Source of the DNA: Serinibacter arcticus
GTDB lineage: Bacteria > Actinomycetota > Actinomycetes > Actinomycetales > Beutenbergiaceae
Length of the DNA: 64,000 nt
Assembly: GCF_003121705.1 (NCBI RefSeq)
Contig: NZ_PYHR01000002.1
Span: 806,001-870,000 of the forward strand
Direction: 5' to 3'
The notes under the pieces were generated by a model. That model saw only the letters and a list, made by a program, of their open reading frames with translations. It was not told where the DNA came from and searched no databases. The translations under genes were made by a program, and so were the position numbers. Each line of letters begins with the position of its first letter. The first letter of the stretch is position 1. This document shows, piece after piece, positions 1-8,316 of this stretch.

Positions 1-833
1 CGCGGGTCCGGGCCGGTGAGGGAGATCATCGGCGCGTTCCAGTAGTCGGGCTGCCGCGACCGCCAGTGCTCGTAGTCTTGCGGCGGGTCGATCGTGTGGT
101 CCTCGCCGTCGAGGTGGTCGATGACGAAGCACCAGCTGAAGGCCTGCTGATTCTCGGGCTGGGGCTGCTCCGGGGCGCTGGGCTCGCCGGTCTGCTCCCG
201 CGACTCGAACCCCGTGACGTGCTCCGCCCCGGTCAGGGGCAGCAGGTCGCCCAGCTCGGTGCCGTCCACGACGTAGGTGCTCGTGACGACGACGTCGCGG
301 CCCTGGTCGGTGAGGCGCAGCGTCACGCTGCGAACGGCGTCGTCCTGCACGACGGCCGAGATCGGGACGGCCGGCTGCAGCACGAGGAGACGCCCCGAGG
401 ACCGGTGCGGCGCGAGCATCGCCTCCAGCACGGCGGCGCCGACGGCCGGCTCGGAGCAGATGCGGCTCACCAGACCGTTGCCGGGGTTGAGCGCGCGCTC
501 GGCCCTGGCCTCGGCGGTCAGGGGGTAGTAGGTCCGGTAGTGGTCCCGGATCCCGTCGCGCAGGCGGCGGTAGCGGGCGGTCGCCCCGAACTGCTCGATC
601 CAGCTGTGCTCGTCGAGCGGGACGGCCTGGCTGGTGAGCTGACCCCCGAGCCAGGCGTACTCCTCGCTGAGCACGACGCGGGCACCGTTCTCGAGGGCCG
701 CGAGGGCGGCGGCGACGCCACCCAGACCGCCGCCGACGACGAGGACGTCCGTCGTGATCTCCGGGCCGGCCCCGAGCGTGTCGTCGCGGCCGAGGCCCGT
801 GATCGACGGTGCTGTCGGGTGGGGGTGGGTCAT
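1..833 (-). CDS. FAD-dependent oxidoreductase, partial (C-terminus beyond window)
   Basis: The first ~277 residues of a flavoprotein of the FAD_oxidored (PF12831-like) family; the 3' end lies before base 1. After a short leader there is a dinucleotide-binding motif (VLVVGGGLGGVAAALAALE) at about residues 32-50, then EEYAWLGGQL, typical of the isoalloxazine-binding turn of this family. Such proteins are cytosolic oxidases or dehydrogenases often found in carbohydrate-use loci; the substrate is not evident. The ATG at 833 overlaps the stop of the upstream LacI-type regulator by 4 bases (ATGA), so the two are probably co-transcribed. The frame is open with strongly GC-rich third positions throughout. 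Confidence 0.85.
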   Translation of the reverse strand, partial: MTHPHPTAPSITGLGRDDTLGAGPEITTDVLVVGGGLGGVAAALAALENGARVVLSEEYAWLGGQLTSQAVPLDEHSWIEQFGATARYRRLRDGIRDHYRTYYPLTAEARAERALNPGNGLVSRICSEPAVGAAVLEAMLAPHRSSGRLLVLQPAVPISAVVQDDAVRSVTLRLTDQGRDVVVTSTYVVDGTELGDLLPLTGAEHVTGFESREQTGEPSAPEQPQPENQQAFSWCFVIDHLDGEDHTIDPPQDYEHWRSRQPDYWNAPMISLTGPDP

Positions 834-1909
834 CGTGACTCCTTCTCGGAGGGTGTGGGAGGGGACGCGAGCGTCGAGCCGGCAACGATCGAGCAGGGCA
901 GGGTCAGCCGCAGGTCGTCGTCGGGCACGATCTCGGTGGGGTCGAGGATTCGGCCCAGGAGGGCGACGGCCTCCGCCCCGAGCTGGGTGCGCGGCGGGCT
1001 CAGCCGCGTGAGGTCGACCTGTCCCTCGGACGTGTGGGACGGGTCCGCCAGGGTGACGATCGACAGGTCCTCGGGCACCCGCACGCCCTCGCGGTGGGCG
1101 AGCGCGTGGATGGCGAGCGCGTGACCGGGCGACTCGACGAACGCCACGCTCGCACCGCTGGCGCGGAGCGCCTGCCAGTCGGCGGCGAGGTCCTCGCCGT
1201 CGGTGGCCCGGTCGAGCACGGTCGCGGAGCCGGAGGGGGCCCGCCGCGCGAGCTCGGAGACGAAGCCCCGGTGGCGGTCGACGACGGACTCCCCCGAGCT
1301 GTCGCGGCGGAGCATCGCGAAGCGTCGGTGCCCCAGGTCCCAGGCGCGGGCGACGAGGTCGGCCGTTCCGGCGACGTAGTCGGCGGCCACGTACGGCACG
1401 TCACGCGCCTCGCGGCGTCCGACCGCCACGAAGGGGAAACCGCTGGCGAGCAGCCGCTCCAGATCGGCTCCGTCCATCTCGAGCCCGAGGAGCAGGCAGC
1501 CGTCGGCCAGACGGAGCCGGTTGTTGGGGTGGAAGAGGCTGCGGCGACCGTCCACGACCGGCGCCGACGTGAACATGAGCAGGTCGTAGCCCAGCTGCTC
1601 GGCCTGGGACTCGATGCCCGTGAGCAGGGCGGCGTAGAAGTCTCGGCTCGCGGACGGGAACGCGGGCTCGTAGGTGAAGACGCCGACGAGCCGGTTGCCG
1701 ACCCCGGCCAGGCGGCGCGCCGCGGGGTCGGCGACGTACTCGGCCTCGCGGAGGACCTGCAGCACCCGCTCGCGGGTGTCGGCAGGGATGCGGGTCAGCG
1801 CGTCGGCCTTGCCGTTCACGACCAGCGAGACGGTCGACTGGCTGACCCCGGCGAGCTCGGCGATCCGCCGCTGGGTGATGCGTCGCTGCTGCCGTGGTGC
1901 TGTGGTCAT
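830..1909 (-). CDS. LacI-family transcriptional regulator
   Basis: 359 residues, the usual LacI/GalR length. An N-terminal helix-turn-helix at about residues 10-35 (RIAELAGVSQSTVSLVVNGK) is followed by the hinge (ADPAARRLAG) and a periplasmic-binding-protein-like effector domain. The protein should bind the palindromes at 1967-2022 that separate it from the divergent secreted glycoside-hydrolase-like gene at 2128, so it most likely controls both directions, including the FAD oxidoreductase it overlaps downstream. The effector is probably a sugar or oligosaccharide; this is inferred from family and context only. The ATG at 1909 begins TTAPRQQRR, a typical basic leader before the HTH. Confidence 0.93.
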   Translation of the reverse strand: MTTAPRQQRRITQRRIAELAGVSQSTVSLVVNGKADALTRIPADTRERVLQVLREAEYVADPAARRLAGVGNRLVGVFTYEPAFPSASRDFYAALLTGIESQAEQLGYDLLMFTSAPVVDGRRSLFHPNNRLRLADGCLLLGLEMDGADLERLLASGFPFVAVGRREARDVPYVAADYVAGTADLVARAWDLGHRRFAMLRRDSSGESVVDRHRGFVSELARRAPSGSATVLDRATDGEDLAADWQALRASGASVAFVESPGHALAIHALAHREGVRVPEDLSIVTLADPSHTSEGQVDLTRLSPPRTQLGAEAVALLGRILDPTEIVPDDDLRLTLPCSIVAGSTLASPPTPSEKESR

Positions 1910-1966
1910 CGCGTCCTCGCGTCCTCGCCGGCGTCGGTGCCGGTCTGATGAGCAGTTATTTCTGGA

Positions 1967-1998
1967 AGTTCGATGCTCATGCGCATTAGCATCGAACT
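1967..1998. promoter_or_regulatory. LacI-type operator 1 (32-bp palindrome, one mismatch)
   Basis: A 32-bp inverted repeat centred between 1982 and 1983, with 15 of 16 base pairs matched; the only mismatch is 1978/1987. The core is gctcatgcgcattagc (1975-1990). A CG dinucleotide at the centre of an even palindrome is typical of LacI/GalR operators. It lies in the divergent intergenic region between the LacI-type gene and the secreted hydrolase-like gene. Confidence 0.8.
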
Positions 1999-2006
1999 AC
2001 TCGGCC

Positions 2007-2022
2007 GCTAATGCGCATTAGC
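2007..2022. promoter_or_regulatory. LacI-type operator 2 (16-bp perfect palindrome)
   Basis: gctaatgcgcattagc is a perfect 16-bp palindrome that differs from the core of operator 1 at one base. The two centres are 32 bp apart, close to three helical turns, so two dimers could sit on the same DNA face. A further perfect 12-bp palindrome, caccgatcggtg, lies at 2049-2060 nearer the hydrolase-like gene and may belong to a different regulator or to the transcript leader. Confidence 0.8.
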
Positions 2023-2127
2023 AGGATGACTGGAGTCTAGACACAGGTCACCGATCGGTGTCAACCGGACGTCCCACCCAGGCCGGGCGAGCTGCGACGA
2101 CGCAGCTCCACCACAGGAGGTTGATCG

Positions 2128-4404
2128 ATGACGATCGCACGCAGACGCCCGGCGCGCGTCCTGGCCGCCCTCGCCGCGACAGCACTCGGCCTGGCCGGGG
2201 TCGCGGCGGTGGCGACACCGGCCGCAGCCGAGACCGCTCCCCCACCGGCGGGCTGGCCCGAGTTCGGCTACCAGGGGGTGATCACGACGAAGGATGCCGA
2301 CACGATCTGGAACCCCACGGACGAGTTCATCTTCCCGAGCGTCTTCCACGCCGGCGCCCACCTGGAGGATCCGCTGGCCGAGTGGTACCTCTACTACGCG
2401 CCGCACGACGACCCGGGCGGGATCTCCCTGCGCTACTCCGACAGCCTCGAGGGGCCGTGGACGGAGTACGCGGCCAACCCCGTCGTGGAGAACGTCTGGG
2501 ACCCGTACTACTCGGTCCCCCACGTCTCCAGCGCCGACGCGATCTGGAACGAGCAGGCCGGTCGGATGTTCCTCTACTTCCACGGCAGCAACTCCCAGAC
2601 CCGGTGGGCCGAGACGGACGACGGCGTCACGTTCGACTACGGCGGCCTCGCCGTCGACAACGCCATGGGTGGGCCGAACGTCACCGAGACCAGCTACGCC
2701 CGGGTGTTCGAGCACCCCGACCCGGACTCGCCGTACGCGTTCGGCATGTTCTACATGGGCAACGAGCGCGACGACATCCGTCGGATCCGCCTGGCCGAGT
2801 CCGTGGACGGTCGCACCTGGACCGTCGACCCCGACTACGTCGTGGCGCCGGGCGTCGAGGAGGGCCGGAACGTCTCCAGCGGTGACCTGTGGGAGTGGAA
2901 CGACCAGCTCTACGTGATCTACCACGCCTCCAGCGGGAAGTCCTACGCCCGCACGATCGACCCGACGCTGCGGGAGGTCGGCGAGACCCCGATCGTCCTG
3001 CACGAGGCCAGCGGGATCGGCGACGACGTCGGTCGCGTCGCCGCGCCGCAGGTCGTCACCGACGGCGGCGAGACCTACCTCTTCTACGAGTCGGGCGACC
3101 GGCTCGGGGCGACGATCGCCTGGGCGAAGGACGGCGCCGACGTCGTCGTCCCGCCGCCGTTCGGCGGCTTCCCGGAGGACCCGGCCGACCCGGTCTTCGA
3201 CCGGTGCGCAGCTCCGGGCAGCGACGAGTTCGAGGGCGACGCCCTCGCGGACGGGACGTGGGACCGCGTGCTGCGCGAGTCCGACGCCCGTCACCAGGTG
3301 GGCGACGGCGTGCTGACGGTGCCGACCTACGTCGGCGGCGTCGCCGCGGCGCCCCTGCTGCAGCAGGAGCTCCCCGCCGGCGCCTGGCAGGTCACCACGA
3401 AGGTGACGGTCGACGCCACGCAGCGGTTCCAGCAGGCGGGCCTCCTGCTCTGGGCCGCCGACGACCACTACGCCAAGCTCGACCTCGGCCGCGCGACACC
3501 GGGGCCGACCGTGGAGCTCGTCTACCACGACCGGGGCAGCAACCGGCTGGACAGCGCGGCGCCCCGGATCGCCGGGACGTCGACCCTGTGGCTCCGTCTC
3601 ACCAGCGACGGCGACACGATCCGCGCCCACGTCTCCTACGACGGTTCCACGTTCGAGCGCTACGGGCGGGACATCGACGTCGCCACGGCCGGGTTCACCC
3701 ACATCGGGCCGTACGCCTTCCGCGGGACGTCGGGCGCGCCGGAGATCCCGGCGACGTTCGAGTGGTTCCGGTTCTCCCCCGACGCCGCGAGCTACGCCGA
3801 GTGCGCGGCCCCCGCTGCACCGTCGTTCTCCGACGTGGACGACACGAACCGCTTCGCGACGGAGATCGAGTGGCTCGCGGAGCGAGGCATCTCCACGGGA
3901 TGGGTGCTGTCGGACGGCTCGGCCGAGTTCCGTCCGGTGACGCCGGTGGCGCGCGACGCGATGGCAGCGTTCCTGTACCGCCTGGCCGGCGAACCGGACT
4001 ACGTCGTGCCGACGGTCTCGCCCTTCACGGATGTGTCCACGGACGACCTCTTCTACGAGGAGATCGCGTGGCTGGCCGAGCGGGGCATCTCGACCGGCTG
4101 GGTCGCCGCGGACGGGACGGCGCAGTTCCGTCCGCTGGAGCCCATCGCTCGAGACGCGATGGCGGCCTTCCTCTACCGCTACGCCGACGTCGAGGGTCAC
4201 GAGACGCCGACGATCTCCCCGTTCGACGACGTGGTGACGTCGAACCAGTTCTTCACCGAGATCACCTGGCTCGCCGAGCGCGGGATCGCGACGGGCTGGG
4301 TCGGTGAGGGCAACGACGGGACGACCATCTTCCGCCCGCTCAACCCGGTGAACAGGGACGCCATGGCGGCCTTCATGTACCGCCTGCACCACCTGGAGAG
4401 CTGA
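2128..4404 (+). CDS. secreted GH43-like beta-propeller protein with three SLH-like repeats
   Basis: 758 residues with three parts. Residues 1-34 are a signal peptide (RRR n-region, Ala/Leu-rich core, ATPAAAE cleavage area). Residues ~40-350 read as a five-bladed propeller of the GH43/GH32/GH130 superfamily, with repeated YLYYAPHDD, MFLYFHGSN and YLFYESGD strands. Residues ~365-555 resemble the beta-sandwich often attached to GH43 enzymes (DEFEGD at its start). Residues ~565-758 hold three SLH-like repeats, each with FxDV, EIxWLAERGIxTGW and RDAMAAFLYR motifs. The product should be an exported carbohydrate-active protein held at the cell surface. An aggagg ribosome-binding site lies just before the ATG. 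It is divergent from the LacI gene, the two operators lie upstream, and a hairpin terminator follows. The substrate and catalytic acids are not assigned. Confidence 0.88.
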   Translation: MTIARRRPARVLAALAATALGLAGVAAVATPAAAETAPPPAGWPEFGYQGVITTKDADTIWNPTDEFIFPSVFHAGAHLEDPLAEWYLYYAPHDDPGGISLRYSDSLEGPWTEYAANPVVENVWDPYYSVPHVSSADAIWNEQAGRMFLYFHGSNSQTRWAETDDGVTFDYGGLAVDNAMGGPNVTETSYARVFEHPDPDSPYAFGMFYMGNERDDIRRIRLAESVDGRTWTVDPDYVVAPGVEEGRNVSSGDLWEWNDQLYVIYHASSGKSYARTIDPTLREVGETPIVLHEASGIGDDVGRVAAPQVVTDGGETYLFYESGDRLGATIAWAKDGADVVVPPPFGGFPEDPADPVFDRCAAPGSDEFEGDALADGTWDRVLRESDARHQVGDGVLTVPTYVGGVAAAPLLQQELPAGAWQVTTKVTVDATQRFQQAGLLLWAADDHYAKLDLGRATPGPTVELVYHDRGSNRLDSAAPRIAGTSTLWLRLTSDGDTIRAHVSYDGSTFERYGRDIDVATAGFTHIGPYAFRGTSGAPEIPATFEWFRFSPDAASYAECAAPAAPSFSDVDDTNRFATEIEWLAERGISTGWVLSDGSAEFRPVTPVARDAMAAFLYRLAGEPDYVVPTVSPFTDVSTDDLFYEEIAWLAERGISTGWVAADGTAQFRPLEPIARDAMAAFLYRYADVEGHETPTISPFDDVVTSNQFFTEITWLAERGIATGWVGEGNDGTTIFRPLNPVNRDAMAAFMYRLHHLES

Positions 4405-4438
4405 GGGTCGACCGCGCGCGATCGACCGCGAGGCCGCA

Positions 4439-4487
4439 ACGGCCGACACCCCGGGAGTCCAACGAGGACTCCCGGGGTGTCGGCCGT
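4439..4487 (+). terminator. hairpin terminator after the GH43-like gene
   Basis: A perfect 22-bp stem (4439-4460 with 4466-4487) closes a 5-base loop, aacga, 34 bases after the stop codon at 4404. It has no clear T-run, as is common in actinomycetes. It also sits between convergent genes, since DoxX on the other strand ends at 4508, so it may act in both directions. Confidence 0.85.
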
Positions 4488-4507
4488 GCGGCGCGGAACG
4501 CCTGAGG

Positions 4508-4963
4508 TCAGTCCCGACGGCGGCGGCGCGCGATCACCGCGTCGAGCGAGAACGCACCCGGACCGGTCAGCACGAGCGTGAGCGACACGGCAGCGAGGAC
4601 GAGCACGAACTCGTAGCCGCCGTCGCCGGCGAAGAAGCCCGCCGACAGGTGCACGATGACCAGCGCGCCGAGCATCGCGACGACGTTCAGCGCGGCGATG
4701 ATGCGCGTGCCGAGACCCAGGAGCAGGACGATCCCGCCCACGAGCTCGAAGATCGCCAGGGCGGGCCCGGCGACGCTCGCGGCGGGGACTCCCATGTCGG
4801 CGAAGGAGGCGGCGGTCCCCTCCAGGGTGAAGGTGAAGACCTTCTGGGCGCCGTGGGCGATCATCACGACCGCGAGCGCGAGGCGGGCGACGAGCAGACC
4901 CAGCGACGTCGTCGCGGGGCTCCCGAGGGCGGAGGACGTCGTGGCGGTGCGGGGGGTGGTCAT
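4508..4963 (-). CDS. DoxX-family membrane protein
   Basis: About 151 residues with four hydrophobic helices. The first follows SLGLLVARLALAVVMIAHG, with the HGAQKV turn characteristic of DoxX proteins; then come GPALAIFELVGGIVLLLGLGT, a third helix with LGALVIV, and the last with LVLAAVSLTLVL before an Arg-rich tail. DoxX proteins are small inner-membrane proteins linked to redox or thiol stress, mostly without a defined activity. I chose the ATG at 4963 because agaagg sits just upstream; an open frame continues to 5059, but that extension is rich in polar residues and overlaps the probable promoter. Confidence 0.85.
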   Translation of the reverse strand: MTTPRTATTSSALGSPATTSLGLLVARLALAVVMIAHGAQKVFTFTLEGTAASFADMGVPAASVAGPALAIFELVGGIVLLLGLGTRIIAALNVVAMLGALVIVHLSAGFFAGDGGYEFVLVLAAVSLTLVLTGPGAFSLDAVIARRRRRD

Positions 4964-5077
4964 CTCGAACCTTCTGTCAGGGGGCGTCGGCATCAGGTTG
5001 TCGCGGCAACTTCTCGACCCTAGGAGAGATTCCTGGGAGGACGCTGGACGTCCGGCCACCCCGAGGGACGAGGGTCG

Positions 5078-6109
5078 TCAGGGCCGCGCGACCCAGGTCT
5101 CGAGCACGGGGGCGAAGCCACGGCGAGCCCAGAACGTTGCACCCAGCGCGTTGTCGGCGACGTAGTGCAGACCGACCTGGTCGGGCGGTTCGGGCAGCGA
5201 GCGGAGCCAGGCCAGCGCCCGCGCAGTCAGGGCGGACCCGACGCCGCGCCCCCGCCTGTCGGGCGCCGTGCTCGCGAGCCCGATGTACCCGTGCCGTCGT
5301 GACAGCGCGAAGGTCGCCGGCGACTCCCCGGGCACGGTCAGGACGTCCACGACGACGACACCGACCACCCGACCGCCCTGCTCGGCGACGAACGCTCGAC
5401 CGACGTTCTCCGGCGCTCGGTGGTCGACCCAGCCGGAGGCGAGACGGACGAGGGTCGAGCGCTCCTGGACCTCCGACACCCCGCACCCGGTCTCCCGCGC
5501 GTGGTGGACGATCTCGGAGCGGAGCAGGTCGGCGAGCGCCTCGACGTCGCCACCGTTCGCCGGACGGACCCCCGGGGGCGGGGACGGCTCGACCCCGATC
5601 GGGGCCACGGGACGGAACGCGAGCACCTGGTCGAGCCGCAGGCCTCGCGCGCGCCAGACGGCTCCGGCGACGGCGTCACCCGCCAGCGCCTGGACCCCCA
5701 CGCGATCGACGCCGTCGCGCCCGGCCTGCTCGCGCAGCGCGTCGAAGAGGTACGGCCAGCTCCTGACGGCCCAGTCCGCGTCGGCGGCGCAGGCGCCCGC
5801 CAGCGGGACGAGGGTGGAGATCGGCGCCTGGTAGGTGAAGGCGTCGTCGGCCGGTCGCAGGCGCGTGGTGATCGACCCGAGAAAGCCCACGACGCGGTCA
5901 CCCTGGGCCGCCACGAAGGCCGACCGTGCCGGGTCGTCGAGGAAGCCCCGCACGACACCCGCGGCCACCGTCGCCGCATCGACGTCGGGCCTCACCCCGG
6001 TGGATGCCGCTCGGCGAAGGAAAGTCGACGCCGTCAGGGCGACGACGGCCCCGACATCACCGGCGGCGAACGGACGGATGTCGAATCGCGAGCTCCACAT
6101 GAGATCCAT
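5078..6109 (-). CDS. GNAT acetyltransferase, two GNAT domains
   Basis: About 343 residues with two tandem GNAT folds. The N-terminal copy (~1-160) begins FDIRPFAAGDVGAVVAL and has the AAQGDRVVGFLGS strand but a poorly kept acetyl-CoA loop. The C-terminal copy (~175-343) has VAEQGGRVVGVVVV and the acetyl-CoA loop PDRRGRGVGSALTARAL, followed by LHYVADNALGATFWARRGF, a classic GNAT end. The C-terminal domain is probably the active one. The acceptor is unknown. The start is uncertain: ATG at 6109, ATG at 6100 and TTG at 6115 are all possible, and none has a strong ribosome-binding site. It is divergent from the 2H-phosphoesterase gene at 6172. Confidence 0.85.
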   Translation of the reverse strand: MDLMWSSRFDIRPFAAGDVGAVVALTASTFLRRAASTGVRPDVDAATVAAGVVRGFLDDPARSAFVAAQGDRVVGFLGSITTRLRPADDAFTYQAPISTLVPLAGACAADADWAVRSWPYLFDALREQAGRDGVDRVGVQALAGDAVAGAVWRARGLRLDQVLAFRPVAPIGVEPSPPPGVRPANGGDVEALADLLRSEIVHHARETGCGVSEVQERSTLVRLASGWVDHRAPENVGRAFVAEQGGRVVGVVVVDVLTVPGESPATFALSRRHGYIGLASTAPDRRGRGVGSALTARALAWLRSLPEPPDQVGLHYVADNALGATFWARRGFAPVLETWVARP

Positions 6110-6171
6110 TCTCAACTAGATCGCCGCCTCGCGCACCCACCGGAAGGGCTGCCCTGACGGAGACTGGACGC

Positions 6172-6720
6172 ATGACCGACACCACGCCGTCGCCCGCGTC
6201 CGGGACGACCAGCATCGAGCTCGTGCTGGACGGCGTCGCCGACGATGCGGTCCGCGCCGAGTGGACGGCCCTGGCGGCCGCCGGGCTGTCGAGCCTGGCC
6301 CCCCACACCGCCCCGAGCAACCGGCCGCACGTCACCCTCCTGGAGCGGTCCACCCCCCTGCCCGACCCGTTCCCGCTCGACGGCGGCGAGCTCGCCGAGC
6401 TGCTGCCACTCCCCCTGGTCCTGGGCCCTCCGATCCTCATGGGCGACGGCGACCGTCGGGTCCTCGCGCGCTCCGTGGCCCCGACGACCGCCCTGCTGTC
6501 GCTGCACCGTGCCGTCCTCGCGGCAGCGGGCCCCGGCGAGGACCCGCCGCACCTCCGGCCGGGCCACTGGACTCCCCACGTCACGCTCGGTCGGCGCCTG
6601 CGCCTGGTCGACGCCCCTGCCGCCCTGGAGCTCCTCGGCACCGCGATCGAGGCACGAGGCGTCGCGGTCCGGCGGTGGGAGGCCGCGACGGCGACGGTCA
6701 CGGTCCTGCTGGGCGGGTGA
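6172..6720 (+). CDS. 2'-5' RNA ligase-like 2H phosphoesterase
   Basis: 182 residues carrying the two H-x-T/S motifs of the 2H phosphoesterase superfamily: PHVTLLE at about residue 50 and PHVTLGR at about residue 138. These two histidines form the active site that acts on 2',3'-cyclic or 2'-5' phosphodiester bonds in RNA or nucleotides. The physiological substrate of the actinobacterial members is not settled. A ggag ribosome-binding site precedes the ATG. The gene is isolated, between the divergent GNAT gene and a convergent unknown gene that ends at 6732. Confidence 0.85.
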   Translation: MTDTTPSPASGTTSIELVLDGVADDAVRAEWTALAAAGLSSLAPHTAPSNRPHVTLLERSTPLPDPFPLDGGELAELLPLPLVLGPPILMGDGDRRVLARSVAPTTALLSLHRAVLAAAGPGEDPPHLRPGHWTPHVTLGRRLRLVDAPAALELLGTAIEARGVAVRRWEAATATVTVLLGG

Positions 6721-6731
6721 CGGCGGCGCAG

Positions 6732-7262
6732 TCAGCCGCAGTCGTCGCAGAGCCCCGAGGCCGGCAGCGTCATGTGGTGCACCGGGCAGACGACGGGCTC
6801 CGCAACCGCCCGAGCCGACCGTCCGGTCGCGGGGCTGCCACCACTGAAGGTCGGGAACTCGGTCCTCGCGTAGGCCCCGGCCCCGACACGGACGTCGGCG
6901 AAGCCGCGGTTGACGAAGAGAAGTCCTGACCGGCCGGTCGGTGCGAAGGCGATGTACTGACGACTGTTCGGGATCCAGATCTCGTCGTGGTCGTGGGTGG
7001 CGATCAGCTCCCGTGCGGCCGGTCTGTTCTCGAGCGCCAGGGGCAGCGCCTCCAGCGCCGCCTCGGGATCGTCGAAGTACTCGCGACCGGTCCCCGCCAG
7101 CTCGTCCGCAGTCCACACGCACGGCTCGAGCTCGTCGTCCGACCCCGGGTCGACCAGGACGCGGTCGGCCACGGGAGTGTCGCGAAGATGGGCGCAAGCG
7201 AAGAGATGGGTGGTGGCGCCGGAACGCGTGCGGTAGAGCTCAGGTGAGCGATCGCTGTTCAT
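6732..7262 (-). CDS. unknown protein with C-terminal zinc-binding tail
   Basis: I do not recognise this family. About 176 residues from the ATG at 7262 (MNSDRSPELYRTRSG). The N-terminal part includes THLFACAHLRDTPVAD; the middle carries PNSRQYIAFAPTGRSGLLFVN; and the end has CPVHHMTLPASGLCDDCG, a Cys/His-rich segment (C-x2-H and C-x2-C) likely to bind zinc. Codon use is slightly less GC-biased than in its neighbours. It stands upstream of, and divergent from, the ABC operon, with the two ctgtcgacag palindromes in the gap, so it could share that control. A longer reading from 7529 exists but would cover the palindromes and read unlike protein. Confidence 0.6.
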   Translation of the reverse strand: MNSDRSPELYRTRSGATTHLFACAHLRDTPVADRVLVDPGSDDELEPCVWTADELAGTGREYFDDPEAALEALPLALENRPAARELIATHDHDEIWIPNSRQYIAFAPTGRSGLLFVNRGFADVRVGAGAYARTEFPTFSGGSPATGRSARAVAEPVVCPVHHMTLPASGLCDDCG

Positions 7263-7361
7263 ACCGTCATGCTGCCGCACACCGCTGACACTCCCGACAA
7301 CGCCGGCATCGTCTTGGGCGCCCCCACCCAGATCAACAGGGAACAGCCGATACCGCGCCAA

Positions 7362-7371
7362 CTGTCGACAG
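7362..7371. promoter_or_regulatory. candidate GntR operator, distal copy
   Basis: A perfect palindrome, ctgtcgacag, of the TGT-N2-ACA kind bound by FadR/FCD-type GntR regulators. The same 10-mer recurs at 7445-7454, and a variant (tgtcgaca) precedes the GntR gene of this operon at 16899. The surrounding stretch 7263-7509 has no convincing gene. Confidence 0.55.
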
Positions 7372-7444
7372 CCGACACATGCTCGCAACACGCCTTCTCC
7401 CAGCCGTAACCAGGGACGCACATCCGCGCAACAGGCGCTGCCTA

Positions 7445-7454
7445 CTGTCGACAG
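7445..7454. promoter_or_regulatory. candidate GntR operator, proximal copy
   Basis: The second ctgtcgacag, 83 bp downstream of the first and 56 bp upstream of the GTG of the ABC ATPase. Both copies are preceded by an A (actgtcgacag). Its position suggests repression or effector-dependent control of the operon by the GntR protein encoded at its end. Confidence 0.58.
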
Positions 7455-7509
7455 CACACAGCAGCCGGCGGACAGCACGACCGCCTCGACTCCCGGAGGA
7501 CGTGGACAG

Positions 7510-8316
7510 GTGGACCAGCCGACACGCACCGAGCTCGCCCCGCTTCTCGAGATCAGCTCGATCTCCTATCGCTACAAGGCCTCGTTGCCGCCCGTGATGG
7601 AGGACATCTCGCTCGACATCAGCTACGGAGAGTTCTTCGTCCTGCTCGGCCCGTCCGGGTGCGGCAAGACGACGATCCTCAACCAGGTCGCGGGCTTCGA
7701 GCGACCGACCTCCGGCGAGATCCGGCTCCGGGACGAGCTCGTGACCGCCCCTGGACCGGACCGCACCGTGATCTTCCAGGGGCACGACTCCCTGCTCGGC
7801 TGGCTCACGGTCAGGCAGAACGTGGAGTTCCCCCTCAAGGTCGCCGGCGTCCGGCCGGCGGAACGCCGCGAGCGGGCGGAGTCGGCCCTGCGCATGGTCG
7901 AGCTCGCGAACCAGGCCGACAAGTTCCCCCACGAGCTCTCCGGAGGGATGAAGCAGCGGGTGCAGATCGCGCGCGGCCTCGTCACCGAGTCCCGCATGCT
8001 CCTCATGGACGAGCCGTTCGGTGCACTCGACGCGCAGACCCGGACGACCCTGCAGCTCCAGCTCTCCGACATCTGGGAGCGCGAGCGCCGCACGGTCCTC
8101 TTCATCACCCACGACATCTCGGAGGCGGTCATCCTCGCCGACCGGGTCGGGGTGATGAGCGCGGGCCCGTCGGCGTACCTCCACTCGATCGTGCCGATCG
8201 ACCTCGAGCGTCCGCGGCTGCGCACCCCCGAGTTCAACGAGTACGTCGCCCACCTCGAGGACGTCGTGTCCGCGGCCAAGCGACGTGAGCCGCTCGCCTC
8301 GAAGGACGCTGCGTGA
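7510..8316 (+). CDS. ABC transporter ATP-binding protein, SsuB/TauB type
   Basis: 268 residues with all ABC ATPase motifs: Walker A GPSGCGKTT (~50), Q-loop FQGHDSLLGW, signature LSGGMKQRVQ, Walker B MLLMDEPFGALD and switch His in FITHD. The DSLLGW Q-loop and MDEPFGALDAQTR are typical of the nitrate/sulfonate/taurine/NMT1 subclass. It should energise import through the two permeases that follow, with the lipoprotein at 11934 as receptor. The GTG start is supported by ggagga (7495-7500). First gene of a ten-gene operon; its stop overlaps the next start (GTGA). Confidence 0.93.
   Translation: MDQPTRTELAPLLEISSISYRYKASLPPVMEDISLDISYGEFFVLLGPSGCGKTTILNQVAGFERPTSGEIRLRDELVTAPGPDRTVIFQGHDSLLGWLTVRQNVEFPLKVAGVRPAERRERAESALRMVELANQADKFPHELSGGMKQRVQIARGLVTESRMLLMDEPFGALDAQTRTTLQLQLSDIWERERRTVLFITHDISEAVILADRVGVMSAGPSAYLHSIVPIDLERPRLRTPEFNEYVAHLEDVVSAAKRREPLASKDAA

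Noticed and set aside
2008-4449. Long minus-strand open frame (813 codons) opposite the GH43-like gene
   Set aside because: Arg/Val/Gly-rich, no domain character, no ribosome-binding site; it mirrors the strong codon bias of the real gene on the other strand.
4964-5059. N-terminal extension of the DoxX protein
   Set aside because: Polar, without a ribosome-binding site, and would cover the likely promoter; the start at 4963 has agaagg just upstream.
7263-7509. TPP or other riboswitch before the NMT1-type ABC operon
   Set aside because: NMT1-type receptors suggest thiamine precursors, but no TPP-riboswitch core was seen in the leader; palindromic operators explain the region better.
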